Shown piece by piece: positions 1 to 8,232 of a stretch of DNA of 46,968 nt; positions within the stretch are counted from its first letter, which is position 1, and every line of letters starts with the position of its first letter. The stretch spans positions 1 through 46,968 of the forward strand of contig JAQBRN010000017.1 in the NCBI GenBank assembly GCA_028286465.1. The letters run 5' to 3'. The stretch is from Parcubacteria group bacterium. GTDB taxonomy: Bacteria > Patescibacteriota > Minisyncoccia > Phycocordibacterales > Zambryskibacteraceae. The notes under the pieces were generated by a model that saw only the letters and a program-made list of their open reading frames with translations, was not told the origin of the DNA and ran no database searches. The position numbers and the translations under genes are program-made.

Positions 1-1247
1 ACTTTTTTTATTTCTCCTTCGTCGTTCTTCTGTATCAAACCTCTCGCATCCGCGATCGTGCGAGGATCGCCTCCTTCCGTTTCAATAATCTTTAAAAGAT
101 CTTTCGCTCCGCGTGACGAGAGACTTCCCTCTCCTGCCATGCGCACGAGTTCGGCAAGCGACTCGGCTCGTACCTTGCCCTTCATGTCGGTCAGAATATA
201 GTTTGACGCGAGCGCGAAAAGATTGTGGTCTTTGAGATTACTCCTGAGCTCTTTCGCCACTGCCTCGAAGTACTCCCCGACTTCCGGGTTCCTGACATAG
301 ACTTCGATATCGGCATCCTTCACGCCATAGTCCCTTGAGAACCGTTCCCTCTTCGCTTGAGGCAATTCGGGCAAAGACTCCTTGAGTGCATCATTCGAAA
401 ATTCCGGGATCTCCGATATGAAAAGCTTCGGCAGATCGGGATCAGGAAAATAGCGATAGTCATGGGAGTCTTCCTTGGCGCGCTGCGAGAACGTCACTTC
501 CTTGTTCTCATCCCAGCCGCGCGTTTCCTGGGCTACGCTCTCCCCCTTCTCGAGGAGTTCGATGTGGCGCTTCGTCTCGTATGCAATGGCCTTCTCGACG
601 GCCTTGAAAGAATTCAAATTCTTGACTTCGACCTTCTGGCCGAGCGCGTCCGTGTTCGATACGGAGATGTTCGCCTCGACGCGCATCTCGCCCTTTTCCA
701 TGTTGGCGTGACTTATGTCCAAGTACTGCATGACAAGCTGTAATTCCTTAGCAAAGCGGCTCGCATCTTCTGCTGTATGTATAACTGGTTCGGTAACAAG
801 CTCCATAAGCGGTGCTCCGGCGCGGTTGAAATTAACAAGGCTCTCCCCTTCCCCGTTCTCATGAGATGGGTGAGACGAGCTCGCCGTATCTTCCTCAAGA
901 TGTACTCGGGTCAGTGTGACGCCTGCGAGCTCCCCGCCTGTGACGAGCGGATGCTTGTATTGGCTTATTTGGTATCCCTTCGGGATATCCGGGTAAAAAT
1001 AGTTCTTCCTGTCGAACTCGGTGTAGTCGGCGATAGTGCCTCGGACGGCCGTACCGAGACGAAGAACGGAGCGGACGGCTTCCGAATTCACAACGGGCAG
1101 GGTGCCCGGGTAGCCCATGCAGACCGGGCAGATATTGACGTTCGGACGCTCTTCATCCGGATCGTTCTTCGAATTGCAAAACATCTTCGTCTTCGTCGAA
1201 AGCTCGGCGTGCACCTCGAGTCCGACTGTCAGCTTGTATTCGCTCAT
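1..1247 (-). CDS. gatB: Asp/Glu-tRNA amidotransferase subunit B (partial, C-terminus cut)
   Basis: GatB is the subunit of the cytoplasmic GatCAB complex that recognises mischarged Glu-tRNA(Gln)/Asp-tRNA(Asn) and activates it for amidation. My own reverse translation from the ATG at 1247 starts MSEYKLTVGLEVHAEL and contains the family signatures CPVCMGYPG (about residue 38), YFYPDIPKGYQIS, VHLEED, FNRAGAPLMELVTEP and DYRYFPDPDLP. About 415 residues are visible; GatB is usually 470-500, so only the C-terminal tail-domain end is missing at the window edge. The ORF track omits it because no stop lies in the window. The ATG is 4 nt after the obg stop, so it is the distal gene of that operon. No gatA or gatC is visible here. 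Confidence 0.95.
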   Translation of the reverse strand, partial: MSEYKLTVGLEVHAELSTKTKMFCNSKNDPDEERPNVNICPVCMGYPGTLPVVNSEAVRSVLRLGTAVRGTIADYTEFDRKNYFYPDIPKGYQISQYKHPLVTGGELAGVTLTRVHLEEDTASSSHPSHENGEGESLVNFNRAGAPLMELVTEPVIHTAEDASRFAKELQLVMQYLDISHANMEKGEMRVEANISVSNTDALGQKVEVKNLNSFKAVEKAIAYETKRHIELLEKGESVAQETRGWDENKEVTFSQRAKEDSHDYRYFPDPDLPKLFISEIPEFSNDALKESLPELPQAKRERFSRDYGVKDADIEVYVRNPEVGEYFEAVAKELRSNLKDHNLFALASNYILTDMKGKVRAESLAELVRMAGEGSLSSRGAKDLLKIIETEGGDPRTIADARGLIQKNDEGEIKK

Positions 1248-1251
1248 AGTG

Positions 1252-2226
1252 TTATTCTACTTTTTTCTGCAGTTTCTCCGTCAGATAATCCTTGAATTCC
1301 TTGAGAAGGTCATCATCGATAATAGAGACGGCCTTGACCTCCTTCGCCACCTTCGAAAGCTTCTTCATCTTCTCGCTTCGTTCTTCGAGAGTGATGGTAT
1401 CGATCTTGGTCAATACGACCACTTCGGGCTTCTTCGTAATGTCGGCATTATAGAGTTCGAGTTCCTTCCTTACGATATTGTATGTGGCCACGGGATCCTC
1501 TTCTTCGGCGGAAACGCAATGAATGAGTGTCTTCGTGCGCTCGATATGGCGCAGGAACTTATGCCCGAGGCCTTTGCCCTCGGACGCGCCTTCGATAAGA
1601 CCCGGGATGTCTGCCAGGATCAGTCCATAGAGGTCTCCAAGCGACGGCTCGAGCGTGGTGAAGGGAAAGCCCCCGACCTTCGACTTAGCCCGTGTAAGCG
1701 CGTTTAAAAGCGAGGACTTGCCTGCATTCGGTAGACCGATGAGCCCCGCGTCGACGATGAGAAGAAGTTCTATCTCGAAATCCGCCTCCTCCCCTTCCTC
1801 ACCTTCGGTGAATTCCTCGGGAGTAATGTTGATGGAGGACTTGAAAAACTCGTTCCCGAGTCCGCCTCGGCCGCCCTTCAAGAGAAGGATCTTTTCTCCT
1901 TCGTTCAATAATTCAAATGTGTGGCCAGTGGTCAGATTCTTCAAACGGGAGCCGACAGGAAGCTTGACCTCGATGTCCTCGCCCGATTCGCCGTGCTTCG
2001 AGTCCTTGAAACCGTTGCCGCCCATGCCTGCCTCGAATTCCCTGTCCATCTTGTAGCTTGCAAGTACTCCGACATCGCGGACCGCGAGCGCGTAAATGTC
2101 CCCGCCCTTCCCGGCATTGCCGCCCGAGGGGCCGCCGTGGTCCTTGCCCTTTTCGTGCCTCCAGCGCACGACGCCGTCGCCGCCCTTGCCCGCTTTCAAA
2201 TGGAGTGTGATTTCGTCTACGAACAT
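1252..2226 (-). CDS. obg: Obg/CgtA GTPase
   Basis: Ribosome-associated GTPase involved in late 50S assembly and stress control. The 324-aa product has the glycine-rich Obg fold (about residues 1-158, with KAGKGGDGVV and GGRGGLGN) followed by the G domain: G1 GLPNAGKSS (about 164), G2 FTTLEP, G3 DIPGLIEGA and G4 TKID. There is no long C-terminal OCT extension; the protein ends about 40 residues after G4, so it is a short form. It lies 12 nt downstream of a MYG1-family gene and 4 nt upstream of gatB, in one leftward operon. Confidence 0.95.
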   Translation of the reverse strand: MFVDEITLHLKAGKGGDGVVRWRHEKGKDHGGPSGGNAGKGGDIYALAVRDVGVLASYKMDREFEAGMGGNGFKDSKHGESGEDIEVKLPVGSRLKNLTTGHTFELLNEGEKILLLKGGRGGLGNEFFKSSINITPEEFTEGEEGEEADFEIELLLIVDAGLIGLPNAGKSSLLNALTRAKSKVGGFPFTTLEPSLGDLYGLILADIPGLIEGASEGKGLGHKFLRHIERTKTLIHCVSAEEEDPVATYNIVRKELELYNADITKKPEVVVLTKIDTITLEERSEKMKKLSKVAKEVKAVSIIDDDLLKEFKDYLTEKLQKKVE

Positions 2227-2238
2227 ATAATCCTTACC

Positions 2239-3111
2239 TTACGAGTTAAGTGCGATCTGTGCAAGTGCGAGCGCCGCTTCCTTGGAATCCGCTCCGGCAA
2301 GATACAAGCCCTTATGAGCAAAGACCGCTCCCTTGACTCCGCTCGCCGCTTCCAGCTCCTCACCGCTCTTGCCTCCCCAGCTCTCGGGAAAAGGCTTCTT
2401 GACGTCGAAGCTATGGCGCGCCGGCGGAATTCCTCTGACATACCACTTGCCTTCGGCAACTTCGAAAATGACATACAAGGGCTCGGGCTTCTCGAGGAGC
2501 GTGTCCATCCATGGCATCGAATGCTCTAAGACGATGACGCGCTTGTCCGGCGCTTCATTGTAGGCCCTTTCGACTTCCGCGCGCGCTTTCAGGCGAAGCG
2601 AGGCGGACCTGATTTCATTCTGGATAATATCTTTGGCGAAGAGCACGAGTTTCGAGAAGCTTTCGTCGATCTGTCCGTCTCCCTTCGTATAATCAACGAA
2701 GGAACCGAACAGATCATCAAGCCGGTACTCGTCGATCTCACCGAAGAGCGGAGTCGAAAGCGCCACGCCGTTATCTATGGCGTCGACGGGCGTGACGAGC
2801 TTATCTTCAACGATCCGCGCTGCTTCAACATCTCCCGCCAACCGCTCTCCGTACTCCTTCCAGACGAGGCCGAAGGAAGCGTAAGGAACGCCGCTTTCAT
2901 GCGAGCCGGCACCGCCCGGCTGATGATGGTCGAATCTGCGCTTCTCCGGATCATAGACGAGTCCAGTATCGACGACAATGTCGGCCCCGTCGATCTTCGT
3001 TTGTTCTCGGCTGCGCACGATGGTCGCATCAGGATATAGGGAAACAAGGGTGGCGACGGCGAAAATATCGTCGGCATGGAACTTGGAATCATGGGTAACG
3101 ATCGTGGTCAT
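2239..3111 (-). CDS. MYG1-family protein, copy 1
   Basis: 290-aa member of the MYG1 family (DHH-like phosphoesterase fold; the human member is reported as a 3'-5' RNA exonuclease). Visible motifs are THDSKFHADDIFAVA at the N-terminus, the metal-site motif FDHHQPGG (about residue 60), AIDNGV (about 112) and a C-terminal FAHKGLY segment. Start and length fit the family. It is paired head-to-tail with a paralog that ends 9 nt upstream and is followed 12 nt later by obg. The cellular substrate in this lineage is unknown; an RNA or nucleotide phosphoesterase role is inference from the family. Confidence 0.85.
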   Translation of the reverse strand: MTTIVTHDSKFHADDIFAVATLVSLYPDATIVRSREQTKIDGADIVVDTGLVYDPEKRRFDHHQPGGAGSHESGVPYASFGLVWKEYGERLAGDVEAARIVEDKLVTPVDAIDNGVALSTPLFGEIDEYRLDDLFGSFVDYTKGDGQIDESFSKLVLFAKDIIQNEIRSASLRLKARAEVERAYNEAPDKRVIVLEHSMPWMDTLLEKPEPLYVIFEVAEGKWYVRGIPPARHSFDVKKPFPESWGGKSGEELEAASGVKGAVFAHKGLYLAGADSKEAALALAQIALNS

Positions 3112-3120
3112 ACCCTTATT

Positions 3121-4002
3121 CTATGCGGAGAGAGCAATTTCTGCGAGGCGGAGCGCTCCTTCTCTCGTCTGCGCCACGGCAAGGAATCTTTTATTATGGC
3201 AAAAGAGCGCATCCTCGACTCCCGTAAGGCTCGAGAGATCTTGGTTCTCCTTCCCCGCCCAGGTTTCGGGCAAGGGCTTCTTCAATTCGAAACCGTTGAA
3301 GTGACGACGCACCGCTTCTATTCCCCAGCGGTCGCCGTAGCGGGGGTACACCACATAGAGCGCCTCCGGCACGGGAATAAGCACCCGATGCCATGACATT
3401 TCCCTGTCTAAAACGATAAGACGCCGGTCGGATGACATTTCGAGGATCTTTCGAAGCTCATTGGCATCATTGATCTCGTGCTGGGCCCGCTTGATCTCCC
3501 GCAAAAGAAGCGACTGGGCGAGATCGACCGCTCTCATGAAAATGGCGAAGAGATACGAATCATCGGAGATCGGCTCCTCGATGAACGAGTAGAAGAAATC
3601 CGAAACAGAGTACGTTCTCACGCCCTCAAAGATCGGATTCGACACAGCGACGACATTATCCAAGGCATCGATAGGCATGACGAGCTTCTGGTCGATGATC
3701 TGAGCGACTTCCCTGTTGCCGGCAAGCTTCTCTCCGAATTCCTTCCATACTAAACCGAAGGAAGCGTAGGGTATAGTATTCGCACGAAGTCCTGCACCGC
3801 CTATTTGGTGGTGATCGAAGCGGCAGCGGGAAGGGTCGTACTCGGTACCGACGTCGACGGCAATAGTTGCCTCCCGGATCTTCTCCTCGTCCCTAGTGCG
3901 GATAATCGTCGCTCCGGGATACACGAGAAGTACCGTCGCAACGGCGAAAACATCGTCGGCATGGAAACTGCCGTTGTGGGTTGCAATAGTGATATTACTC
4001 AT
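3121..4002 (-). CDS. MYG1-family protein, copy 2
   Basis: 293-aa paralog of the next gene. It begins with THNGSFHADDVFAVA and has FDHHQIGG, ALDNVV and LFCHNKRFL at the same places, so both copies keep the putative metal ligands. Between motifs the two proteins are clearly diverged, so the duplication is not recent. The start overlaps the 3' end of dsbB by 8 nt, which indicates translational coupling. Why a reduced genome keeps two copies side by side is open; a heteromeric complex is one possibility. Confidence 0.85.
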   Translation of the reverse strand: MSNITIATHNGSFHADDVFAVATVLLVYPGATIIRTRDEEKIREATIAVDVGTEYDPSRCRFDHHQIGGAGLRANTIPYASFGLVWKEFGEKLAGNREVAQIIDQKLVMPIDALDNVVAVSNPIFEGVRTYSVSDFFYSFIEEPISDDSYLFAIFMRAVDLAQSLLLREIKRAQHEINDANELRKILEMSSDRRLIVLDREMSWHRVLIPVPEALYVVYPRYGDRWGIEAVRRHFNGFELKKPLPETWAGKENQDLSSLTGVEDALFCHNKRFLAVAQTREGALRLAEIALSA

Positions 4003-4513
4003 TCGTGCGGCTGATGAGCGCCAGGAGGAGGAAATAGACCCCTACCGTAAGCGCCATGCTGGGTATAGTGACGTAATTGAAGGCCATTACATACACCTTG
4101 GTGCACGAGGCGGTGGCAGAACATGGTAAAAGCGAGCTGCCCGAGACCTGCACATACGAGTGATACAAGGAAACGATCGTTCCGAGCACCGCCAAACGCC
4201 ATGAGTACTTGAATACTCCCCGGTCCTTGAACTTGAGAGCGGTCAAGAAAAGAACGAGCTGCGGGTAAATGAAGATCCGCTGCCACCAGCATAGATCGCA
4301 CGGAACGAAGCCGACGACGTTCGAATAAAAGAGGCTTCCTCCGACCGCAAGGAGCGAGACGAGGAGACCGAGTCCGAGGACATGCTTCCGTACCCATCCG
4401 ATAGCCTCCCTTCCCCATGATCTCCGGAAAACGAAAGCCGCTATCAGGAAAGCGAGAATACAATGTGACACGAGCACGAGCCAGGGCAAAAGTGATTGTA
4501 TCGTAGCGATCAT
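3995..4513 (-). CDS. dsbB: DsbB-family disulfide bond formation membrane protein
   Basis: 172-aa integral membrane protein with four predicted hydrophobic segments. The first cysteine pair is in the family motif CDLCWWQRI (about residue 72) and the second pair lies in LPCSATASC (about 130). The second cysteine loop is short, as in the Gram-positive BdbC type. DsbB enzymes reoxidise a thioredoxin-fold partner and pass electrons to quinone. The partner is probably the membrane-anchored thioredoxin-like protein encoded 3 nt upstream. Confidence 0.88.
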   Translation of the reverse strand: MIATIQSLLPWLVLVSHCILAFLIAAFVFRRSWGREAIGWVRKHVLGLGLLVSLLAVGGSLFYSNVVGFVPCDLCWWQRIFIYPQLVLFLTALKFKDRGVFKYSWRLAVLGTIVSLYHSYVQVSGSSLLPCSATASCTKVYVMAFNYVTIPSMALTVGVYFLLLALISRTNE

Positions 4514-4516
4514 ATA

Positions 4517-4897
4517 TTAGTATCCTTGCGGAAGCGTACAACTCGTTTTCTCGGCAAGCGTTTGCAAAGTCTGCTCCCCGCTTATGCGGCTGCCGTCCTT
4601 GAATTCCCAGGTCGGGTAACTTTCGATCTTCGCTGCATTGCATGTGGCATTCTGAGAATTGCCGTCGGGAGTCGAACACTCTATATATGGAAGAAGAGAG
4701 GCGGACGTGCCGAACATCTTCTTCGTTGCCTGGCAATGCGGGCACCAGAAGGCTCCGTAGAACTTGGTACCGGAGTCTTTGATACAGGTGGCGAACTGGT
4801 CAAGCGGGCCCGGGCCGCTCGGAGCCTTGGCAAGATAGACAACTCCCCCGACGGCGATAATGAGTACGATGATGTAAATCCAGATTGTTTTCTTCAT
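4517..4897 (-). CDS. Membrane-anchored thioredoxin-fold protein (DsbA/VKOR-partner type)
   Basis: 126-aa protein with an N-terminal membrane anchor (about residues 5-23, WIYIIVLIIAVGGVVYLA) and a compact thioredoxin domain. The active-site motif is FWCPHCQATKKMFG, followed by LPYIEC and YPTWEF. The domain resembles the small thioredoxin module found fused to VKOR proteins more than full-length DsbA. It probably catalyses disulfide formation outside the membrane and is reoxidised by the adjacent DsbB. It is the first gene of the operon that continues through dsbB, two MYG1 genes, obg and gatB. Confidence 0.85.
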   Translation of the reverse strand: MKKTIWIYIIVLIIAVGGVVYLAKAPSGPGPLDQFATCIKDSGTKFYGAFWCPHCQATKKMFGTSASLLPYIECSTPDGNSQNATCNAAKIESYPTWEFKDGSRISGEQTLQTLAEKTSCTLPQGY

Positions 4898-4918
4898 ATG
4901 TGATTTAGCGCTGATTCT

Positions 4919-4924
4919 ATTATA
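4919..4924 (-). promoter_or_regulatory. Candidate -10 box of the thioredoxin-dsbB-MYG1-obg-gatB operon
   Basis: A perfect TATAAT hexamer on the minus strand lies 21 nt upstream of the ATG at 4897. The short leader has no clear Shine-Dalgarno motif. I see no good -35 box; the upstream part falls within the 3' end of the VTT gene. Confidence 0.5.
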
Positions 4925-4930
4925 GACGTA

Positions 4931-5497
4931 TTATTGTGAATTTACATGCAGGGCGTGCACGAAGACAGCCTCCCCTCCGAGGCGAAGAATGATAAGGGTA
5001 ATAACCACCCGCACCATGATGCCGAGAATGGTAAGGAGCGTGTAGACGACCGGCTTCATCCTCAAGGTTCCCGCGACGACCGTCACGGGCAGAGTCGGCA
5101 TAAGAGGCGTTGCCCGGAAGAAAAAGAACAGTAACTCGTCCTTCCATGTCCCTCCGTCGAACCTCCTTTCGAACTTCTCGACATCGGCCCACGAGAACTT
5201 CCACTTGGTCTGTATCTTCTCGATGGCCGGCTTCCCACCCGCATAAGCAATGCCATACAGCGGTAACGATCCGATGGCAGTACCAAGAGCGATCGGCAGC
5301 CCGACAAAGATCGTGAGACGCGAGATGGCAGCAAGGGTCAAAGGATCCTTCAAGAACAAGAGTTCTGCCGCAAGAATGAGAGACGACGGCACGAAAGCCA
5401 CGAGTTCATCGACGATCGAAACAAGGAAGAGGCCGATTGCTCCGAATATCCCCGGTTCAAGAACGAGCCTCGAGAGAAACTCGTGGAGGCTATGCAT
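4931..5497 (-). CDS. VTT/DedA-family membrane protein
   Basis: 188-aa protein with several hydrophobic segments and the amphipathic re-entrant region typical of the SNARE-associated/VTT (DedA) fold. The characteristic stretch FFRATPLMPTLPVTVVAGTL (about residue 125) matches the family F/R-x-x-P...G motif. DedA proteins are linked to lipid transport or scrambling and proton-dependent membrane homeostasis; the exact role here is unknown. Its start overlaps the secA stop by 8 nt, so it is probably translated together with secA. Confidence 0.8.
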   Translation of the reverse strand: MHSLHEFLSRLVLEPGIFGAIGLFLVSIVDELVAFVPSSLILAAELLFLKDPLTLAAISRLTIFVGLPIALGTAIGSLPLYGIAYAGGKPAIEKIQTKWKFSWADVEKFERRFDGGTWKDELLFFFFRATPLMPTLPVTVVAGTLRMKPVVYTLLTILGIMVRVVITLIILRLGGEAVFVHALHVNSQ

Positions 5498-7805
5498 CCG
5501 AACCCTCTTTGCTCATAATGAAATTCGCGACATCCGTCTTGACCGAGTCTTCCATCTGCTTGAAAAGGCGCAGACCCTCCCTCTTGTATTCGACCAGAGG
5601 GTCGCGCTGGCCATACGCGCGGAGATTGACCGAGCTTCTGAGGTAATCCATAGCCTCGAGGTGATCCATCCAGTACATGTCGAGCGTACCGAGAATGATG
5701 CGGCGGAACACTTCGAGGAATTCGGGATGGTCGAGACTGTCGCGCTTCTTCTCGAATTCTTCCTTCTTTTCTTCGGGAAGAATGGCGGAAATTTCGTTGA
5801 AGTACAGGCCGAGTTCCTCTTTGTCTCCGACAAGGATCTTCTTTCTTCTTCCGTAGACGATGTTCCTTTGGTAGTTGAGCACGTCGTCGAACTCGAGAAC
5901 GCTCTTCCTGGCATCGAAGTTGAAGCCCTCGATCCTTTCTTGCGCTTTCTCCAGGGCGCTCGTAATGAGCTTGTTTTCTATCGGTTCGTCTTCGGGAATA
6001 TTGAAGCGGCCCATCATCTTCTTGATCGAGTCCGTGGCGAAAATGCGCATAAGATGGTCTTCCAGGGACACGAAGAACTGCGTCTCGCCCGGATCTCCCT
6101 GACGGCCGGAGCGGCCTCTAAGCTGGTTGTCGATACGGCGGGCATCATGGCGCTCGGTTCCCAGAACGAAGAGTCCCCCGAGCGATTTTACCGCCTCATA
6201 TTCTTCGGGCGTTCCCGGATTGCCTCCGAGCTTGATGTCGACGCCGCGGCCGGCCATGTTCGTGGCGATGGTCACGGCGCCTTTCTTGCCCGCCTGTGCG
6301 ATGATCTCACCTTCTCGCTCATACACGGAAGCATTCTTAGCATTCAAGACCTGGTGCGGAATGCCTTCGGACGTGAGATATGCCGAAAGGAGCTCGTTCG
6401 ACTCGATCGAGATGGTGCCGATGAGAACCGGCTGGCCCTTTTCGTGAAGAGCCTTCACTTTCTTCGCCACGGCCTTCATCTTGCCGGCCTGAGACTGGAA
6501 AATGAGATCGTTCTTGTCCAAGCGCAAGGCAGGGCGGTGCGTCGGGATGGCATAGGTGTCGAGTCCGTAGACCTTGTAGAATTCTTCCTTCGAGGTAAGA
6601 GCCGTTCCCGTCATGCCGCTGAGCTTCTTGTACTGGCGGAAGTAATTCTGGAAGGTCACCGAGGCGAAGGTGCGCGATTCTTCCTTGATCCGTACGCCTT
6701 CCTTGGCTTCGATGGCCTGGTGCAGGCCTTCGCTCCATCTGCGCCCCGGCTGGATGCGCCCGGTGAAGGCGTCGATGATGAGCACTTCGCCGTTCTTCAC
6801 GACGTATTCTTTGTCCTTGGTATAGAGAGCCTTGGCCTTCACCGCGGTTTCCAGGTGATGCACGTACTTCACGCCGCCTTCGGCATAGAGATTCTCCATA
6901 CCGAGATGCTTCTCGGCCTTTTCTATACCGGCGTCGAGGAGACTGATGGCGTTTCTCTTCTCATCGACTTCGAAGTCGACATCCTTCTCGAGTCCACGGA
7001 CGATCTTCGCGAACTTCACATAGAGTTCCCCGGCGTCGCCGGTATTGCCAGAGATAATGAGCGGCGTTCTGGCTTCGTCGATAAGGATCGAGTCTATTTC
7101 GTCGACCACCGCATAGTGGAAACCGCGCTGTACGAGCTGCGCCGGATCGCTTGCCAGGTTGTCACGCAGATAGTCGAAGCCGTATTCGTTGTTCGTACCG
7201 TAGGTAATGTCCGCCGCATAGGCCTCGCGCTTCGATGCGGGGCGCAAGAATTCGTGAACGACGTGGAACGATGCCACCATGTCGCGCTCGGCATCCTTGT
7301 TGACGTGATTCGGATCATAGATAAAAGATTCCGCATGATTCAAAATGCCGGTCGTGAGTCCGAGGTACGAATAGATCTGCCCCATCCAGACGGCGTCTCT
7401 TCGCGAGAGGTAATCGTTGACCGTCACGACATGCACGCCCTTTCCCGTAAGCGCATTGAGATACACGGGCAGTGTTGCAACCAGGGTCTTGCCTTCTCCG
7501 GTGCGCATTTCGCTGATACCGCCGTTATGAAGAGCGATGCCGCCAAGAAGCTGCACATCGAAGTGGCGCTGCCCGAGCGTACGCCTGGCAGACTCCCGTA
7601 CGAGCGCGAAGGCTTCGGAAAGGATATCGTCCAAAGACTCGCCCTTTTCAAGGCGAGCTTTCAGTTCGGCTGTTTTCTTCGGGAAGTCGTCTGCCGAGAG
7701 CCTTTCGACCTCGGGTTCGAGGGTGTTGACCTTCGTGACGAGGGCTCGCCACGATGAGGGCACTTTTTGGGACTGTCCGCCGAAAAATGTGTCTAAAAAT
7801 GCCAT
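5490..7805 (-). CDS. secA: Preprotein translocase ATPase SecA
   Basis: 771-aa motor ATPase that drives proteins through SecYEG. Visible are Walker A MRTGEGKTLVA (about residue 100), the DEAD-like box VDEIDSILIDEARTPLIISG (about 205), TNMAGRGVDIKLGG and GRSGRQGDPG of the second helicase domain, and the C-terminal helical scaffold. The protein ends in FIMSKEGSDA and lacks the linker and zinc-binding SEC-C tail (CxCxSGKK) found in many SecA proteins, in keeping with its shorter length. secD and secF are at the other end of this window. Confidence 0.97.
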   Translation of the reverse strand: MAFLDTFFGGQSQKVPSSWRALVTKVNTLEPEVERLSADDFPKKTAELKARLEKGESLDDILSEAFALVRESARRTLGQRHFDVQLLGGIALHNGGISEMRTGEGKTLVATLPVYLNALTGKGVHVVTVNDYLSRRDAVWMGQIYSYLGLTTGILNHAESFIYDPNHVNKDAERDMVASFHVVHEFLRPASKREAYAADITYGTNNEYGFDYLRDNLASDPAQLVQRGFHYAVVDEIDSILIDEARTPLIISGNTGDAGELYVKFAKIVRGLEKDVDFEVDEKRNAISLLDAGIEKAEKHLGMENLYAEGGVKYVHHLETAVKAKALYTKDKEYVVKNGEVLIIDAFTGRIQPGRRWSEGLHQAIEAKEGVRIKEESRTFASVTFQNYFRQYKKLSGMTGTALTSKEEFYKVYGLDTYAIPTHRPALRLDKNDLIFQSQAGKMKAVAKKVKALHEKGQPVLIGTISIESNELLSAYLTSEGIPHQVLNAKNASVYEREGEIIAQAGKKGAVTIATNMAGRGVDIKLGGNPGTPEEYEAVKSLGGLFVLGTERHDARRIDNQLRGRSGRQGDPGETQFFVSLEDHLMRIFATDSIKKMMGRFNIPEDEPIENKLITSALEKAQERIEGFNFDARKSVLEFDDVLNYQRNIVYGRRKKILVGDKEELGLYFNEISAILPEEKKEEFEKKRDSLDHPEFLEVFRRIILGTLDMYWMDHLEAMDYLRSSVNLRAYGQRDPLVEYKREGLRLFKQMEDSVKTDVANFIMSKEGSDA

Positions 7806-7814
7806 TGGGAGCTT

Positions 7815-7820
7815 ATTTTA
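7815..7820 (-). promoter_or_regulatory. -10 box of secA, leaderless type
   Basis: TAAAAT on the minus strand ends 9 nt before the secA ATG. With normal spacing, transcription would start at or within about 3 nt of the start codon. No SD motif is present. The -35 region is weak (TTTTAA at 17-nt spacing). Confidence 0.45.
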
Positions 7821-7881
7821 CCACGGCACGTGGCCGTTTAAAAGACGGATGAGCTCGGGAAAGACAACGACGCATGCAAAG

Positions 7882-7910
7882 AAAAAACGCTCCTTGCGGG
7901 GAGCGTTTTT
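7882..7910. terminator. Bidirectional intrinsic terminator
   Basis: Perfect hairpin AAAAACGCTCC / GGGAGCGTTTTT with a short loop and T-tracts on both strands. It sits between the small basic peptide gene and secA on the minus strand and would end the peptide transcript 14 nt after its stop codon. Confidence 0.8.
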
Positions 7911-7923
7911 CCGAGATTCGAGC

Positions 7924-8007
7924 TTACGCTCTCTTCTTTGAAGACTTGCGCTTCTTTGAAGCTTTCTTCGAAGTCTTCTTTGCTGCCTTTCTCTTTTTTG
8001 CTGCCAT
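7924..8007 (-). CDS. 27-aa lysine/alanine-rich basic peptide
   Basis: Too short for the ORF track. The translation begins MAAKKRKAAKKTSKKASKK and is almost entirely Lys, Arg, Ala, Ser and Thr (more than half Lys/Arg). It resembles histone-tail-like or nucleoid-associated basic peptides seen in many Patescibacteria and could bind DNA or RNA; this function is inference. Support for a real gene comes from the single-gene architecture: a plausible promoter about 100 nt upstream and a strong hairpin terminator directly downstream. No SD is visible before the ATG. Confidence 0.7.
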   Translation of the reverse strand: MAAKKRKAAKKTSKKASKKRKSSKKRA

Positions 8008-8110
8008 TGTATTGTGCGATCGATTGCTCGAACGCGATTATTTCTAACGTCGCGGAAAATTATTTTTGAAATTGCTTTCTCGAATAAAGTTCTACGTGCG
8101 ACTTGCATTC

Positions 8111-8139
8111 ATTATCGTATGCGCGACTCGCACGTACAA
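8111..8139 (-). promoter_or_regulatory. Candidate promoter of the basic peptide gene
   Basis: Minus-strand TTGTAC, 17-nt spacer, GATAAT. It is overlapped by a 9-bp inverted repeat (TACGTGCGA at 8093-8101 and TCGCACGTA at 8128-8136), which could be an operator or a leader structure. The predicted leader is about 97 nt. Confidence 0.45.
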
Positions 8140-8167
8140 TAGAGTAAACGTTTTATATGTGGATAAC

Positions 8168-8213
8168 TTTCAAAAAAGTTTTCCGGAAATTTTTCCGAAA
8201 AACTTTTTTGAAA
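8168..8213. repeat. 46-nt near-perfect palindrome in AT-rich spacer
   Basis: Arms of 22 nt (TTTCAAAAAAGTTTTCCGGAAA and its complement) with one mismatch and a 2-nt centre. It lies 20 nt beyond the stop of the O-antigen ligase gene and could act as its terminator, since the minus strand ends in AT-rich sequence. A consensus DnaA box (TTATCCACA on the minus strand, 8158-8166) is directly adjacent. The spacer 8008-8232 otherwise holds no gene that I can see. Confidence 0.7.
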
Positions 8214-8232
8214 TTATTTTTAGAAGCGTTTT

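Noticed and set aside
5250-7757. 835-aa plus-strand ORF
   Set aside because: It is the antisense shadow of secA; its composition follows the opposite frame and no domain is visible, while SecA motifs on the minus strand are complete.
8158-8166. Replication origin at the DnaA box
   Set aside because: Only one consensus box is present and no dnaA, dnaN or rpmH is nearby; another TTATCCACA occurs by chance inside a coding region near 30216. Kept only as a low-level observation.
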